Assembly (NCBI GenBank): GCA_030692685.1
Contig: JAUXZO010000208.1
Coordinates: forward strand, 1-64,000
DNA length: 64,000 bases
Source of the DNA: Acidovorax sp.
GTDB taxonomy: Bacteria; Pseudomonadota; Gammaproteobacteria; Burkholderiales; Burkholderiaceae_C
Reading direction: 5' to 3'
Below are positions 9,877 through 18,488 of this stretch, piece after piece. Below the pieces are notes generated by a model. The model did not search any database. It was not told the DNA's origin and was given only the letters and a program-made list of their open reading frames with translations. How positions within the stretch are numbered: the first letter of the stretch is position 1; each line of letters opens with the position of its first letter. The position numbers and the translations under genes were made by a program.

Positions 9877-10720
9877 GGTCGCCTCCGCCGGGCGCGTCGC
9901 TGGCCGCGCCCAGCGCCCACCGCAGGATGGCGACCTGCACCGGCAGCAGCAGTTGTTTTTGCGGGTAGCCCACAAAGCCGGGGTATTCCACCGGGTCCAC
10001 CGTCAGCTCCCGGCCCAGGGTGAATGGCGGTGTGGGCAGCAGGGCGGGGTTGCCCAGGGCGGCCAGGTGTTCTTCGGTCAGCGGTGTCATGTCGGTTTGG
10101 GTTTCGGCGTCGGCCTCGGCGCCTGCGGGCCAGCTGTCGGTGATCACCACATCCACCGGGCCTTGAAATGCAGAGGGCTCGACGAACGCCACGTGCGGCA
10201 GTACCTCGTGAAAGCGCCGGTCGCACACTTGCACCAGCTCAAACCCCAGCACCTGGGCCAGCCCGTGCCATGAACGGAACACATTGGTGCTGGGCCCCCA
10301 CAGGCACACGCGCGCCTGCGCCAGGGGTTTGATCTGCGTATCGACAAAGTACGCGTCGGTCAGCACCTCGCATGGGTGGCCTTGGGCCGACATTGCGTTG
10401 ATCACAGGGCGCTGTGAGGCGGCGGCAAACTCCGACAGCCGCGCATGGTTGGTTTCACGCACCACATACACCGCATAAAACGGGTCGAGGTAGCCCGCCA
10501 GGTCGCAGGCCCGTTCACCGGTCTTGAGCAGATTGGGTAGCTCGGTAAACGCCAGCCCGAGCTGCCGGAAGGCCTCGATGAAGGTCGTGCGGGTGCGGAT
10601 ACCGTTGCCTTCAAACGACCACGCCACCGTGCCCTGCAACGTCGGCCCGGGCGCGTTGACCAGGGCCCAGATGTGCCGGATGTCTTCGGGTCGCAGGTCG
10701 GTCAGCTGGATGAGGTTCAT
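9863..10720 (-). CDS. Divergent ornithine/aspartate carbamoyltransferase-like protein
   Basis: A 285-residue protein with the carbamoyltransferase fold. It aligns with the ArgF encoded at 33.4-34.3 kb in this window, but key motifs differ: the carbamoyl-phosphate loop STRTR is GIRTR (after SFEGN), HPCQ is HPCE, and the ornithine-side HCLP motif reads LLPTPP. The start ATG (MNLIQLTDL) fits the N-terminus of the family. Because a true argF is present, this is probably not the biosynthetic enzyme. It may use another amine or have lost activity. It is co-oriented and overlapping with a MerR regulator, an unusual pairing. Confidence 0.75.
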   Translation of the reverse strand: MNLIQLTDLRPEDIRHIWALVNAPGPTLQGTVAWSFEGNGIRTRTTFIEAFRQLGLAFTELPNLLKTGERACDLAGYLDPFYAVYVVRETNHARLSEFAAASQRPVINAMSAQGHPCEVLTDAYFVDTQIKPLAQARVCLWGPSTNVFRSWHGLAQVLGFELVQVCDRRFHEVLPHVAFVEPSAFQGPVDVVITDSWPAGAEADAETQTDMTPLTEEHLAALGNPALLPTPPFTLGRELTVDPVEYPGFVGYPQKQLLLPVQVAILRWALGAASDAPGGGDRADR

Positions 10721-10828
10721 GGGGCATGTGTTTCCATCAAAAGGGCGGGGCAGAAGATTCTGCTTGACCCTAAAGCGTACTTCAGGCCTGACGCTGCGGG
10801 CTTCTTTCACTGCTATTGCCGCGCTGCC

Positions 10829-11413
10829 ATGTCCACCATTCCTGCAGACCCCGCCATTCCAGCGACTGCCGCCCAATCCACTGCCGCATTCTCTTTGTCT
10901 GCGGCCCGCTACCTGCGCATCGTGCTTGCCAGCGGTGGGTACGACCTGCTGGTCACCTGGCCCTTTGCGTTGCCCTGGACCTTTGTCTGGCGGTATGCCC
11001 AGCTGGGCATGTTGGCGACCTTGCTGGCGCTGCCCGGCACCTTGCACCCGCTCGATGCCACGCACGTGTTGTTGGCCAACCTGCTCGGTTCAGTGGTGGT
11101 GGTGTGGTCGCTCGCGCGCATGGTGGCGCCGTCACTGCTGCTGGGGCGGTTGGATGGCGTGGCGCGGACGCTTCGCAAGTGCGTATCAGTGCGCGGGCGC
11201 GGGCAAACATCTGAAGGCCAGTGTGCCTGCTGCCAGCATGGCGGCAATGGTCAACATCACCGCCACATACGGGTCGGCACCCTGCCCGGCGGCCATCGAT
11301 GCGGCGACACCGGTCACCCACTGCATCAGCGCCACGCCCAGGAAAAGTGCCATGGTGAACACCGCCATGGCGCGGCCCGTGACGGCGGGGGCGTAGGCCG
11401 AGCGCACGTCTGA
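10829..11413 (+). CDS. Membrane protein, C-terminus probably truncated
   Basis: The frame starts MSTIPADPAIPATAAQ and encodes a membrane protein with hydrophobic stretches at about residues 24-75 and 82-105. Up to about 11175 the sequence looks like real coding. Beyond that it becomes Cys/His/Arg-rich and is simply the antisense of the convergent MFS gene that ends at 11186. The natural C-terminus therefore seems lost, perhaps by a deletion that joined the two genes tail to tail. Function unknown; a fragment may still be made. Confidence 0.5.
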   Translation: MSTIPADPAIPATAAQSTAAFSLSAARYLRIVLASGGYDLLVTWPFALPWTFVWRYAQLGMLATLLALPGTLHPLDATHVLLANLLGSVVVVWSLARMVAPSLLLGRLDGVARTLRKCVSVRGRGQTSEGQCACCQHGGNGQHHRHIRVGTLPGGHRCGDTGHPLHQRHAQEKCHGEHRHGAARDGGGVGRAHV

Positions 11414-12517
11414 ATACTGCAGCACCATGTATCCCGATAGCAGGCCCACGGCGATGGCGCCGCCCACATCCAGCCACTCGCGGTGCAGAAAACCGATGGC
11501 CGCAAACAGCGCGGCCAGCAGCACGGTGAAACCGGTGATCCAGCGTCTACGGCGCCCCGGGCCCGGGTCGAACCGTCCAAACAGCGCCGGGCTGAACAAT
11601 GACACCAGCGAGACGATCACCGCCACATTGCCGCTGGCCACCAGCGAGTACCCGTGCCGCTCGATCAGCAGCGGCCCCAGCCAAAGGCCGCGCAGAGCCA
11701 GAAATGATGCATACGTCGTCAGCGCCAGCAGCATGATGCCGGCCGTGTGCGGCAGCAAAAACAGCGCGCCAAACCCGCGGATGGCGGCGCCCATCGATTC
11801 GCGGGGGTGGGTGCTATGGGCGGGTTGTGCGGGCTCGTGCACCTTCCAGAAGATCAGCAACCACGCCAGCACCGACAACCCGGCCAACACCCCAAAGCCC
11901 ATGCGCCAGGACGACAGCTGCACCAGCCACGCCAGCGGTGTGCCCGTGAACAACATGCCCAGCCCGCCCACCCCCATGGCCACGCCCGACACCATGGCAA
12001 ACCGCGACGGCGCGAAATACCGCGCAATGAAAACTGTGCACACCAAAAAGGCGGGTGCGCAGCCCACGCCAATCAACACCTGTCCCAGCAGCACCATGCC
12101 GTAGCCCGGCGCCAGCGCCGACACCAGCGCCCCGGCTATGGCCAGCGGAAACGCCACCAGCAGCGTGCGCCGCACGCCGTACAGGTCGATGCCAATGCCC
12201 ATGAACAACTGCATGGCGCCAAACGCGAACGCAAATGCGCCTGCAAACAGCCCCAGCGCTTGCGCCGACAAGCCGAACTCGGCTTGCAACCCGGTGGCCA
12301 TGATGGCGGTGATGGTGCGAAACGCCTGGCTCAGCGCAAAGCCGGAGATCAGCGCGAGCAGCATGGTCCATGCGGTGCGGCTGGGCAAGGCTGCCAGGGG
12401 CGGCGGTACGACGGCGCCAGGGTCGGGAGCGTGGAGTGCGTTGGGAGAGTTCGGTGGTGGCACAGGGAAGCGGTGAGGTAGAGGAGGCCGAGAGGGCGGT
12501 GGCAACGGCAACTGCAA
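11186..12517 (-). CDS. MFS transporter
   Basis: A 443-residue major facilitator permease with about twelve hydrophobic segments starting near residue 50 (MLLALISGFALSQAFRTI). The loop after TM2 (GIDLYGVRRTLL) resembles the MFS motif A D-x-x-GRR. The first 45 residues are Pro-rich and poorly conserved in type, so the real start may be internal, for example the Met at about residue 52. The tail is complete (ends CLPAPAH). No neighbouring catabolic gene points to a substrate. Confidence 0.85.
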   Translation of the reverse strand: MQLPLPPPSRPPLPHRFPVPPPNSPNALHAPDPGAVVPPPLAALPSRTAWTMLLALISGFALSQAFRTITAIMATGLQAEFGLSAQALGLFAGAFAFAFGAMQLFMGIGIDLYGVRRTLLVAFPLAIAGALVSALAPGYGMVLLGQVLIGVGCAPAFLVCTVFIARYFAPSRFAMVSGVAMGVGGLGMLFTGTPLAWLVQLSSWRMGFGVLAGLSVLAWLLIFWKVHEPAQPAHSTHPRESMGAAIRGFGALFLLPHTAGIMLLALTTYASFLALRGLWLGPLLIERHGYSLVASGNVAVIVSLVSLFSPALFGRFDPGPGRRRRWITGFTVLLAALFAAIGFLHREWLDVGGAIAVGLLSGYMVLQYSDVRSAYAPAVTGRAMAVFTMALFLGVALMQWVTGVAASMAAGQGADPYVAVMLTIAAMLAAGTLAFRCLPAPAH

Positions 12518-12942
12518 GTGGTCGAGCGTAAACGCTGAATCTCTGCGTGTCTGTCACCCACAGACATCTCCAAATCCGCCAAATCCGCCAAATCCGCCAA
12601 ATCGGGCCACACACGTTTCACCCCAGCCCCGGGTAAACCCCCAATTTCCACCGCTCACGGGGGCGTCACAAGGGTGCAACGTGCCGCAGACAGACTCTCG
12701 GTAGTACCCGAGCAGGGATCACCCCAATGACGGCCCCGGCTGCATGGGGCACTCTTGCATCCACGTGCTGACGTTTCAGTGCCAAGCGATGTTTTTGCAG
12801 GTGTTTGTAAAGCTTGGTGTTCACAGCGACTTTGGCAGGGTTTGTGCTTATGAAGGCTTGCAGGGTGCGCTAGCGGCGCCCCTGGGCCGGGATTTGCAGG
12901 TTATGCGGGTGCTGCAGAGCACGCCGCCATCAGGAGTAACGG
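12518..12942. other. Intergenic region without a supported gene
   Basis: About 425 bp between the divergent MFS and lipoprotein genes. A frame at 12744-13121 exists but is Cys/Arg-rich, has no RBS and overlaps the lipoprotein gene out of frame, so it is not called. The only structure I see is the 9-bp tandem repeat at 12572-12606. Promoters for both flanking genes must lie here. Confidence 0.6.
12572..12606. repeat. 9-bp tandem repeat (AAATCCGCC)
   Basis: Three perfect consecutive units of AAATCCGCC and a fourth degenerate one, about 55-90 bp upstream of the MFS start. Such short repeats can vary in number by slippage. Confidence 0.9.
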
Positions 12943-13311
12943 ATGAAGAAGTTTGCCCCACTGAGTACCCTGGGTACTATGAGTACAGGTTTGCTGGTAG
13001 CCGTCCTGACCACCGGATGTGCAAGCGTTCCCGCCGAGAAGGTGGCGTTTGGCGAGCGCAGCAACAACATGCAGTTTGCGTGTGGCAATGGCGACAAGGT
13101 AGAAATGCAGTTCTTCCCTGAGGAGGGCATGAGCGTGCTGATGCGCAACGGCTGGACCGTGGGCTTGCCCGAGCAGGCCACCGACACCGGCTACGCGTAC
13201 AGCAACGGCCCCACCACGGTGCGTGGCCAGGGCAATGAGATGACGATCCAGATCGGCTATCTCACCCCCATCTGGTGCCGCGGACGCCCCATGTTGGTGT
13301 CGGGTCGCTGA
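12943..13311 (+). CDS. Lipoprotein resembling MliC-type lysozyme inhibitors
   Basis: A 122-residue lipoprotein precursor: signal peptide with lipobox LTTGC (Cys at residue 26), then a small domain with FACGNGDKVEMQFF and GNEMTIQIG. The Cys after the first strand and the later CRG are in the pattern of the MliC/PliC C-type lysozyme inhibitor family, which protects the cell wall against host or prey lysozyme. The match is by eye and the family call is tentative. An AGGAG precedes the ATG. Confidence 0.6.
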   Translation: MKKFAPLSTLGTMSTGLLVAVLTTGCASVPAEKVAFGERSNNMQFACGNGDKVEMQFFPEEGMSVLMRNGWTVGLPEQATDTGYAYSNGPTTVRGQGNEMTIQIGYLTPIWCRGRPMLVSGR

Positions 13312-13427
13312 CCGGCGCGCACCTTCTCGCCGTTTATTTGGCCGGGGCTTCCGGTCTTACCGGGTTCTGGCAACAGGAGTGATCGCTGCATTGCGGCCAC
13401 TGCCGCGATTCGAGATTCGAGAAAGAT

Positions 13428-13468
13428 AGCTGCTAGCGCTTGTCCATCAAGCGCTAGCAGCTTTTTTT
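13428..13468. terminator. Palindromic repeat copy B acting as intrinsic terminator
   Basis: A perfect 15-bp stem (AGCTGCTAGCGCTTG and its complement) with a 5-nt loop, followed on the + strand by seven T. It sits between two convergent lipoprotein genes and is a textbook rho-independent terminator. It is also a member of the window-wide repeat family. Confidence 0.9.
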
Positions 13469-13504
13469 ATGCTTATTCGCCAAGCTCCTGCGGCCTGCGG
13501 CGCG

Positions 13505-14041
13505 CTACGGGCCAGCGCTGCACGTCGCGGGGGTGTGTGCCCTGGCGCCCTGCTGCAGCGTTACGGGCGCCACCAGATTAGTGCCCGTGGCGTCGCGCAC
13601 CGTCAGCGCCACTTCGCGGCTGTTGGCCGCCGCATCGTTGAACTGCAGGCGCATGACCGCGTGGCTGCGGGTGGTCTGGCTTTGGCCGTTGACCACATCG
13701 GTGGTTTCGAGCGTGCCTTCCAGCACCACCACCCCTTGTTCGTCCAGTTCCCATGGGCCGATGTAAATAAACCGCTGGCACGGCGCGGTGAACTCCACGC
13801 GGTCGTTTTCCAGCACCAGGCTGGCACTTTGGCAGTCGTCGACACACGGCGCACCGGCGGAAAAACCAGGGCCACCGTAGCCGAAGACGCCGGTGACGGG
13901 GCCCGTGCCGGTGCCGCCGGTGACGGGGCCCGTGCCGGTGCCGCCGGTGCCAGGCCCACACGCCGCCAGCGCCAGCAGCAGCAATATGGAAAGTGCGTAC
14001 GCCCCTAGAGCGCGCCTTGCAAGGTCAGGAAGGGTGGTCAT
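13505..14041 (-). CDS. Small lipoprotein with Gly/Thr-rich repeats
   Basis: A 178-residue lipoprotein precursor. The start is the internal ATG (MTTLPDLARRAL), giving a signal peptide with lipobox LAAC. The mature N-terminus has a nine-residue repeat (GGTGTGPVT) present twice, probably a flexible tether. The remaining 120 residues form a Cys-containing beta-rich domain (PCVDDCQS, PCQRFIYIG) that I do not recognise. Its first codons overlap the end of the upstream DUF6502 gene by 17 bp, so the two are likely one operon. It ends at a bidirectional terminator. Confidence 0.75.
   Translation of the reverse strand: MTTLPDLARRALGAYALSILLLLALAACGPGTGGTGTGPVTGGTGTGPVTGVFGYGGPGFSAGAPCVDDCQSASLVLENDRVEFTAPCQRFIYIGPWELDEQGVVVLEGTLETTDVVNGQSQTTRSHAVMRLQFNDAAANSREVALTVRDATGTNLVAPVTLQQGARAHTPATCSAGP
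13892..13945. repeat. 27-bp in-frame tandem repeat (two units)
   Basis: Two identical 27-bp units within the lipoprotein gene, encoding GGTGTGPVT twice. Unit number could differ between strains by slippage and would change tether length only. Confidence 0.9.
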
Positions 14042-14849
14042 CTTTGTCTGCCGCGTAAAAGTAGCATCCAAACCGCGCGCGGTGAATGCGCAGGTTGGGG
14101 TCGGTGTGTTGCTGGTCGTGGTCGTAGCGGGCCTGCGCTTCGGTCATTACCGTTTTGAACGCTTGGCGCCAGGCCTTGGCTGCCAAGGTGTGCAGGCGCT
14201 GCGCAGATGCGTCGCTGAGCTGGTCCACAAAAACGGACTGCTCCAGGTAGTTGTGCTCGCCCTGCAGGTTCAGGCTGGCGGCGGCGATGTGGTCGTGCAG
14301 GTTGTCCTGCATCAGCTGGACCATCTCGGCGAAGCCCTGGCGCGGCACAAAGCCGGTCATCAGCAGCGTGACGTGGTGGTCGTCTTCCTTCGCCATGCCC
14401 AGGCGAACCAGCTCGTCCAGCACGGCGCGCGGGCGCACATCGCGGCTGACGCTGGCCACCAGCGCATCAAAGTGGGGGCCCTCACCAGACCGGGGCAGGG
14501 GGCAAGGTTGGCCTTCGTCGTCCAGGCAATCGGTCTGGCTCAGCCAGCGCGCCACCACCTGGCTGGCCATGTTCAGCGGGGTTTCGCCTTCGGTATCGGC
14601 CGCGGTGGGCTCGGCCAGACGACCCAGGTTGCGCACGTCCCGGCGGTGCACGCCCGACATTAGGCTGACCGCGCTGTCGGTGGGCTTCTTGCCACTGGCC
14701 TGCAATTCGGCGTGTGCAGCGTCCAGAAACACCTTCTTCATCGCCACCGCAAACGCCGGGTAGGCCACGCCATTGCGCAGCAACAGCCGCGCCAGCGGGC
14801 GCAACACGTGCAATGCACAGGCCAGAACGATGGCGGAGCGGGAAGACAT
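14025..14849 (-). CDS. DUF6502 family protein
   Basis: A 274-residue protein with the features of the DUF6502 family: N-terminal LRPLARLLLRNGVAYPAFA, which resembles a helix-turn-helix-like region, VHRRDVRNL, then a helical C-terminal half. Family function is unknown; the N-terminal segment could bind DNA. The start at the ATG of MSSRSAIV is chosen because the upstream extension is low-complexity and would cover the promoter region. It is divergent from the beta-propeller gene, and the 178-bp gap contains a 17-bp perfect palindrome that this protein could recognise (speculation). Confidence 0.7.
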   Translation of the reverse strand: MSSRSAIVLACALHVLRPLARLLLRNGVAYPAFAVAMKKVFLDAAHAELQASGKKPTDSAVSLMSGVHRRDVRNLGRLAEPTAADTEGETPLNMASQVVARWLSQTDCLDDEGQPCPLPRSGEGPHFDALVASVSRDVRPRAVLDELVRLGMAKEDDHHVTLLMTGFVPRQGFAEMVQLMQDNLHDHIAAASLNLQGEHNYLEQSVFVDQLSDASAQRLHTLAAKAWRQAFKTVMTEAQARYDHDQQHTDPNLRIHRARFGCYFYAADKDDHPS

Positions 14850-14897
14850 GGTCAAAAACGGAGAGAGCGGCAGTAGTGGGTTGCCATTGTGCTTGGG

Positions 14898-14932
14898 TTG
14901 ACGCTGTCGAAATATGTGGGATATTATCCCAC
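14898..14932 (+). promoter_or_regulatory. Sigma-70-type promoter overlapped by a 17-bp perfect palindrome
   Basis: TTGACG at 14898-14903 and TATTAT at 14922-14927 with an 18-bp spacer form a good -35/-10 pair reading toward the beta-propeller gene. The palindrome GTGGGATATTATCCCAC (14916-14932) covers the -10 box, the expected position for a repressor site. Confidence 0.7.
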
Positions 14933-15027
14933 TTGTCTGTGGCGGGTGTGGCCCGTGATGACGCAACACCGGATTGAAAGAACGCTTGCGCCCGTCCGCT
15001 GCAGATACCTATCTGGAGAAGTAAAAA

Positions 15028-17091
15028 ATGGCGAATTGGGAAGCAAAACTAGGCGCGGGATTGGGTTGGGGCGCGATGTGCGCTGTCGCGTTTGTAGGGG
15101 GCTGCGGTGGTGGAAGTGGCGATGTGGGCGGGCCCCAAACGCCCAATGAGGCGCGGCTGCAAAACGCGCGGTATGGCGACGTGGTGGGCTACTTCAAGAC
15201 CAAGGTGGTGCAACGCGTGGCGGCCGGGCTGCCGGGCACAGCCATCACCGTGCCCACGGTGGGCGGGCTGACTACGGCGGGTTCGGTGGTGGCCAACACG
15301 GGCACGCCACTGGTGGGGCCGATGGTGGAAGAGGATGGCCTGCTGAAGGCCGACGGCAGCATGGTGTATGCGCTGCACCGCGGCTACGCCACCGACGCCG
15401 GCAAGGAGCCGCCGCGCTTCTCCGCCATGGCGCGGCTTGCCGATGACAGCCTGCGCAGCGTGGGGCGCGTGACGCTGGACCCCAAATTTGTTCCCCATGG
15501 TTTTTATGTGGCCGGTGGTGGCACGCGCGCTGCGATCCTGTCGCAGCAAGACCCGTATGCTGACCGGCAGCCGGGCTTTGCATTTGCGGCCGCAGCTCCG
15601 TTGACCGGCGATGGAAACGCGGGCACTACCGTGCTGCCCGAGTACAGCCGCACGCTGTCGGTAGACGTGTTTGCCATTGGCAAGGACGTGGCGCCCGCGC
15701 AGCTCAAGCAGATGCGCATTGATGGCCTGGTGGTGGGTAGCCGGTTGATTGGCAACACGCTGTACCTCGTCACCACCTGGTCGCCTGACCTCACGCGGTT
15801 TTCGGTGGCGGCGGGCGCTACGGAGTGGGCCGTGGACACAGCCCTGAAAGACCTGAAAACTGCCGACATCCTGCCCGCCCTGCGTGTAAACGGCGGCCAG
15901 GCGCAGCCGCTGGTGACCGAGGCCGATTGTCTGGTGCAGACCGCCAATGCATCGCTGGCGCTCCAGGTCACCACGGTCACCGCCATCGATCTGTCGTCCA
16001 GCAGTCTGGCGCGCACCAGCCGCTGTTTTGCGGGTGGCAGCGAAGGCCTGCACATGGGCGCGAGCAGCGTGTACCTGGCCAGTTCGCGCCAGTACCGTTA
16101 TACGGGCGATGTGGCCAACACCGTGTTCCCCACGGGCAGCCGCACAGACATTCACCGTTTTGCACTGCGCGGCGCGCAGGTGGGTTACAGCGCTTCGGGC
16201 AGTGTGGACGGGCACCTGGGCTGGGATCTGGGGCGGCTGCCTGCCCGCATGAACGAATACCAGGGCGACCTGCGCGTGGTGAGCTACACGGGCCAGACGG
16301 GCCAAAGCGGCACCGCGCCCGTCACCATCCAGTCCAAGCCCGTGTCCACCGCCGTGTTGTCGGTGTTGCGCGACCACCCGGGCGACAGCCGTCTCACACT
16401 GCTGTCCAAGCTGCCCATCCGGCAGCGATTGTCGCCCCTGGGGCAGGGCGGTCAGCAGATCGACACCGTGCACTTTGCGGGCGCGCGGGCCTATGCCACC
16501 ACGTTCTTGCAGACCGACCCGGTGTATGTGGTGGACCTGGGTAACCCCGCCAACCCGGCGATGGCGGGCGAGTTTGCGGCGTCGGGCCACAAAGAGCATC
16601 TATTCCCCTTGCCCAACGGCTGGCTGCTGGGCATTGGCCAGGACCGCAGCAATGGAGGCACGGCAGACGGCATTCCGCTGGCGCTGTTTGATGTGCGCAA
16701 CCCTGCCCAGGCACGGCGGGTGGCCACCGACACGTTGGGGCTTGACGGCAGCACCAACACGCTGGGTGGGGTGCGCCCGGTGCTCAACGTGCTGCAGCAG
16801 GGCTCGCGCGTGTTGGTTGCCTTCCCGGCCCGCGCGATGCGGGTGTCCGCCATCGTTGGCACGCCGCCGCCGGTGCGGGGAGAGCAAGGCGCCGCGCGGT
16901 GGGAGGTCCACACCAACACGGGCACGCTCGCACAGCGGTCGATGCTGGTGTCCAGCAGACTCACCTCTGCTGACCCGTCTGTGCCGGGCTGGAACGGCCA
17001 AAACGAGCTGTGGAACGAACGCAGCCTGCAGATCGACAACGCGGTCTATCAGCTGTCGGGCGGGCAGACCTTCTACAAGGTGGGCGATTGA
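15028..17091 (+). CDS. Secreted beta-propeller domain lipoprotein
   Basis: A 687-residue exported protein of the Beta_propel family (secreted proteins with a C-terminal beta-propeller distantly related to WD40). An N-terminal hydrophobic segment ends in the lipobox-like VGGC. The diagnostic block is in the middle: SRTDIHRFAL, ASGSVDGHLG and RMNEYQGDLRVVSY. Further blades run to the end, which closes with SGGQTFYKVGD. The ATG has GGAG about 10 bp upstream. The cellular role is unknown. The gene stands alone between a palindrome-controlled promoter and repeat copy C. Confidence 0.85.
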   Translation: MANWEAKLGAGLGWGAMCAVAFVGGCGGGSGDVGGPQTPNEARLQNARYGDVVGYFKTKVVQRVAAGLPGTAITVPTVGGLTTAGSVVANTGTPLVGPMVEEDGLLKADGSMVYALHRGYATDAGKEPPRFSAMARLADDSLRSVGRVTLDPKFVPHGFYVAGGGTRAAILSQQDPYADRQPGFAFAAAAPLTGDGNAGTTVLPEYSRTLSVDVFAIGKDVAPAQLKQMRIDGLVVGSRLIGNTLYLVTTWSPDLTRFSVAAGATEWAVDTALKDLKTADILPALRVNGGQAQPLVTEADCLVQTANASLALQVTTVTAIDLSSSSLARTSRCFAGGSEGLHMGASSVYLASSRQYRYTGDVANTVFPTGSRTDIHRFALRGAQVGYSASGSVDGHLGWDLGRLPARMNEYQGDLRVVSYTGQTGQSGTAPVTIQSKPVSTAVLSVLRDHPGDSRLTLLSKLPIRQRLSPLGQGGQQIDTVHFAGARAYATTFLQTDPVYVVDLGNPANPAMAGEFAASGHKEHLFPLPNGWLLGIGQDRSNGGTADGIPLALFDVRNPAQARRVATDTLGLDGSTNTLGGVRPVLNVLQQGSRVLVAFPARAMRVSAIVGTPPPVRGEQGAARWEVHTNTGTLAQRSMLVSSRLTSADPSVPGWNGQNELWNERSLQIDNAVYQLSGGQTFYKVGD

Positions 17092-17106
17092 CCCAGTAGG
17101 AAATTC

Positions 17107-17158
17107 AAAAATGATAGCTGCCAGCGCTTTATGGATAAGCGCTAGCGGTCATTTTTTC
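17107..17158. terminator. Palindromic repeat copy C between convergent genes
   Basis: Imperfect hairpin: left arm includes GATAGCTGCCAGCGCTT, right arm AAGCGCTAGCGGTC, flanked by A-runs on the left and T-runs on the right so that both strands end in U-tracts. It lies between the stops of the beta-propeller gene and mvaA and probably terminates both. Confidence 0.8.
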
Positions 17159-17165
17159 TTGATAT

Positions 17166-18455
17166 TTATGCGCCAGAGCCTGCGCGCAGCTGCTGCAGTT
17201 CGGCTTCAGCCACGTCGATGCGTACGGTGCCCTGCGCCACCAGCACCTGCGCAACGCGGTCAATCTCGTCGCCCACGGCGCCCGCCATCATCGCGATGTT
17301 CTGCGCATGCAGGGCCATGTGGCCTTTTTGGATGCCGGTAGTGGCCAGCGCCTTCATGGCCGAGAAGTTTTGCGCCAGGCCCACGGCGGCAATGATCTGG
17401 GCCAGCTCACGGGCAGATGTGACGCCCAAAATCTTGAGCGCCGTCTTGGCAGTGGGATGCAGCTTGGTGGCGCCGCCCACCAGGCCCACGGCCATGGGCA
17501 CTTCGATGGAACCTGCCAGGTCGCCGTCGTTGGTGATCTCCCAGGTGGTCAGGCTGGTGTAGTGGCCGCCGCGCGCTGCATAGGCGTGAGCACCGGCCTC
17601 CACCGCGCGGGTGTCGTTGCCGGTGGCCAGCACCACGGCGCTGATGCCGTTCATGATGCCCTTGTTGTGCGTGGCAGCGCGGTACGGGTCGGCCGCCGCA
17701 AAGTGGTAGGCCGCCAGCATGCCGTCGCGCACCGCCTCGCCACCAATGTCGGCGGTGCGCCACGTGCAGCGTGCGCGGGCCAGGCGGCGGTCGGCCAGGT
17801 TCGACAGGATGCGCAGGTTGGTGGTGCCGCCTGTCCACGCGGCGATGTGCGGTGCAATCTTTTCGGCCATGGTGTTGACGGCGTTGGCGCCCATGGCGTC
17901 GCGCGTGTCCACGATGAGGTGGGTGATCACCATGGTGCCGCCGCGGGTGTCGATGACGCGCACTTCCAGGTCTCGGAAGCCGCCGCCCAGCTTGACGAGG
18001 ATGGGGTCGCACGCGTCGCACAGCGTGCGGATTTCTTCCTTGTGCTCCAGGATGCGGATACGCGCGTGCTGCGGGTCAGACACTTGCGTGAGCTGGATCT
18101 GCGCAATCATCTCGGTGCCCGACATCGAGGTGACGAACCCTCCTTGGTCGTAACACTGGCGCGCGGCGTTGCACACTGCGGCCACCACCGACGATTCTTC
18201 GGTGGCCATGGGGATCAGCCGGTCGCGCCCGTCGATCTTCATGTTGGTGGCAATGCCCACCGGTATGTTCATGGTGCCAACCACGTTCTCGATGAGGTGG
18301 TCGGCCAGCTCGGCAGGCAGGTTGCCGGTGTTCAGCAAATGGGCCTTGTCGTCGTCGCTGAGGCCCGCAAATTGGGCCACGGCGTCGATGCGTGCAGGAA
18401 TGGCAAGCTTGTGAAAACCGCCGATGCGGCTGCTGGGGTGTGCGGTGGAAGTCAT
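17166..18455 (-). CDS. mvaA: Class II (degradative) hydroxymethylglutaryl-CoA reductase
   Basis: A 429-residue enzyme of essentially the same length as Pseudomonas mevalonii HMG-CoA reductase, which oxidises mevalonate to HMG-CoA with NAD. All signature blocks are present: ENVVGTMNIPVGIA, the catalytic Glu in ATEESSVVAA (86/87), DAMGAN, Lys265 in HNKGIMNG, Asp281 in GNDTRAVEAG, GLVGGAT and His383 in GHMALHAQN. It directly follows the three TRAP transporter genes on the same strand, which suggests use of imported mevalonate. A partner HMG-CoA lyase is not in this window. Confidence 0.95.
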   Translation of the reverse strand: MTSTAHPSSRIGGFHKLAIPARIDAVAQFAGLSDDDKAHLLNTGNLPAELADHLIENVVGTMNIPVGIATNMKIDGRDRLIPMATEESSVVAAVCNAARQCYDQGGFVTSMSGTEMIAQIQLTQVSDPQHARIRILEHKEEIRTLCDACDPILVKLGGGFRDLEVRVIDTRGGTMVITHLIVDTRDAMGANAVNTMAEKIAPHIAAWTGGTTNLRILSNLADRRLARARCTWRTADIGGEAVRDGMLAAYHFAAADPYRAATHNKGIMNGISAVVLATGNDTRAVEAGAHAYAARGGHYTSLTTWEITNDGDLAGSIEVPMAVGLVGGATKLHPTAKTALKILGVTSARELAQIIAAVGLAQNFSAMKALATTGIQKGHMALHAQNIAMMAGAVGDEIDRVAQVLVAQGTVRIDVAEAELQQLRAGSGA

Positions 18456-18488
18456 GGAAGTGTTTTGAATGAAGGGTGAACAAGCGGC

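Noticed and set aside
9863..10720. Calling the first carbamoyltransferase argF
   Set aside because: Key catalytic motifs are changed and a canonical argF lies at 33400-34320 beside argD.
12572..12606. Short repeats considered as a CRISPR array
   Set aside because: The units are 9 bp and directly adjacent with no spacers.
12744..13121. 125-codon + frame before the MliC-like lipoprotein
   Set aside because: It overlaps the lipoprotein gene out of frame, is Cys/Arg-rich and has no RBS.
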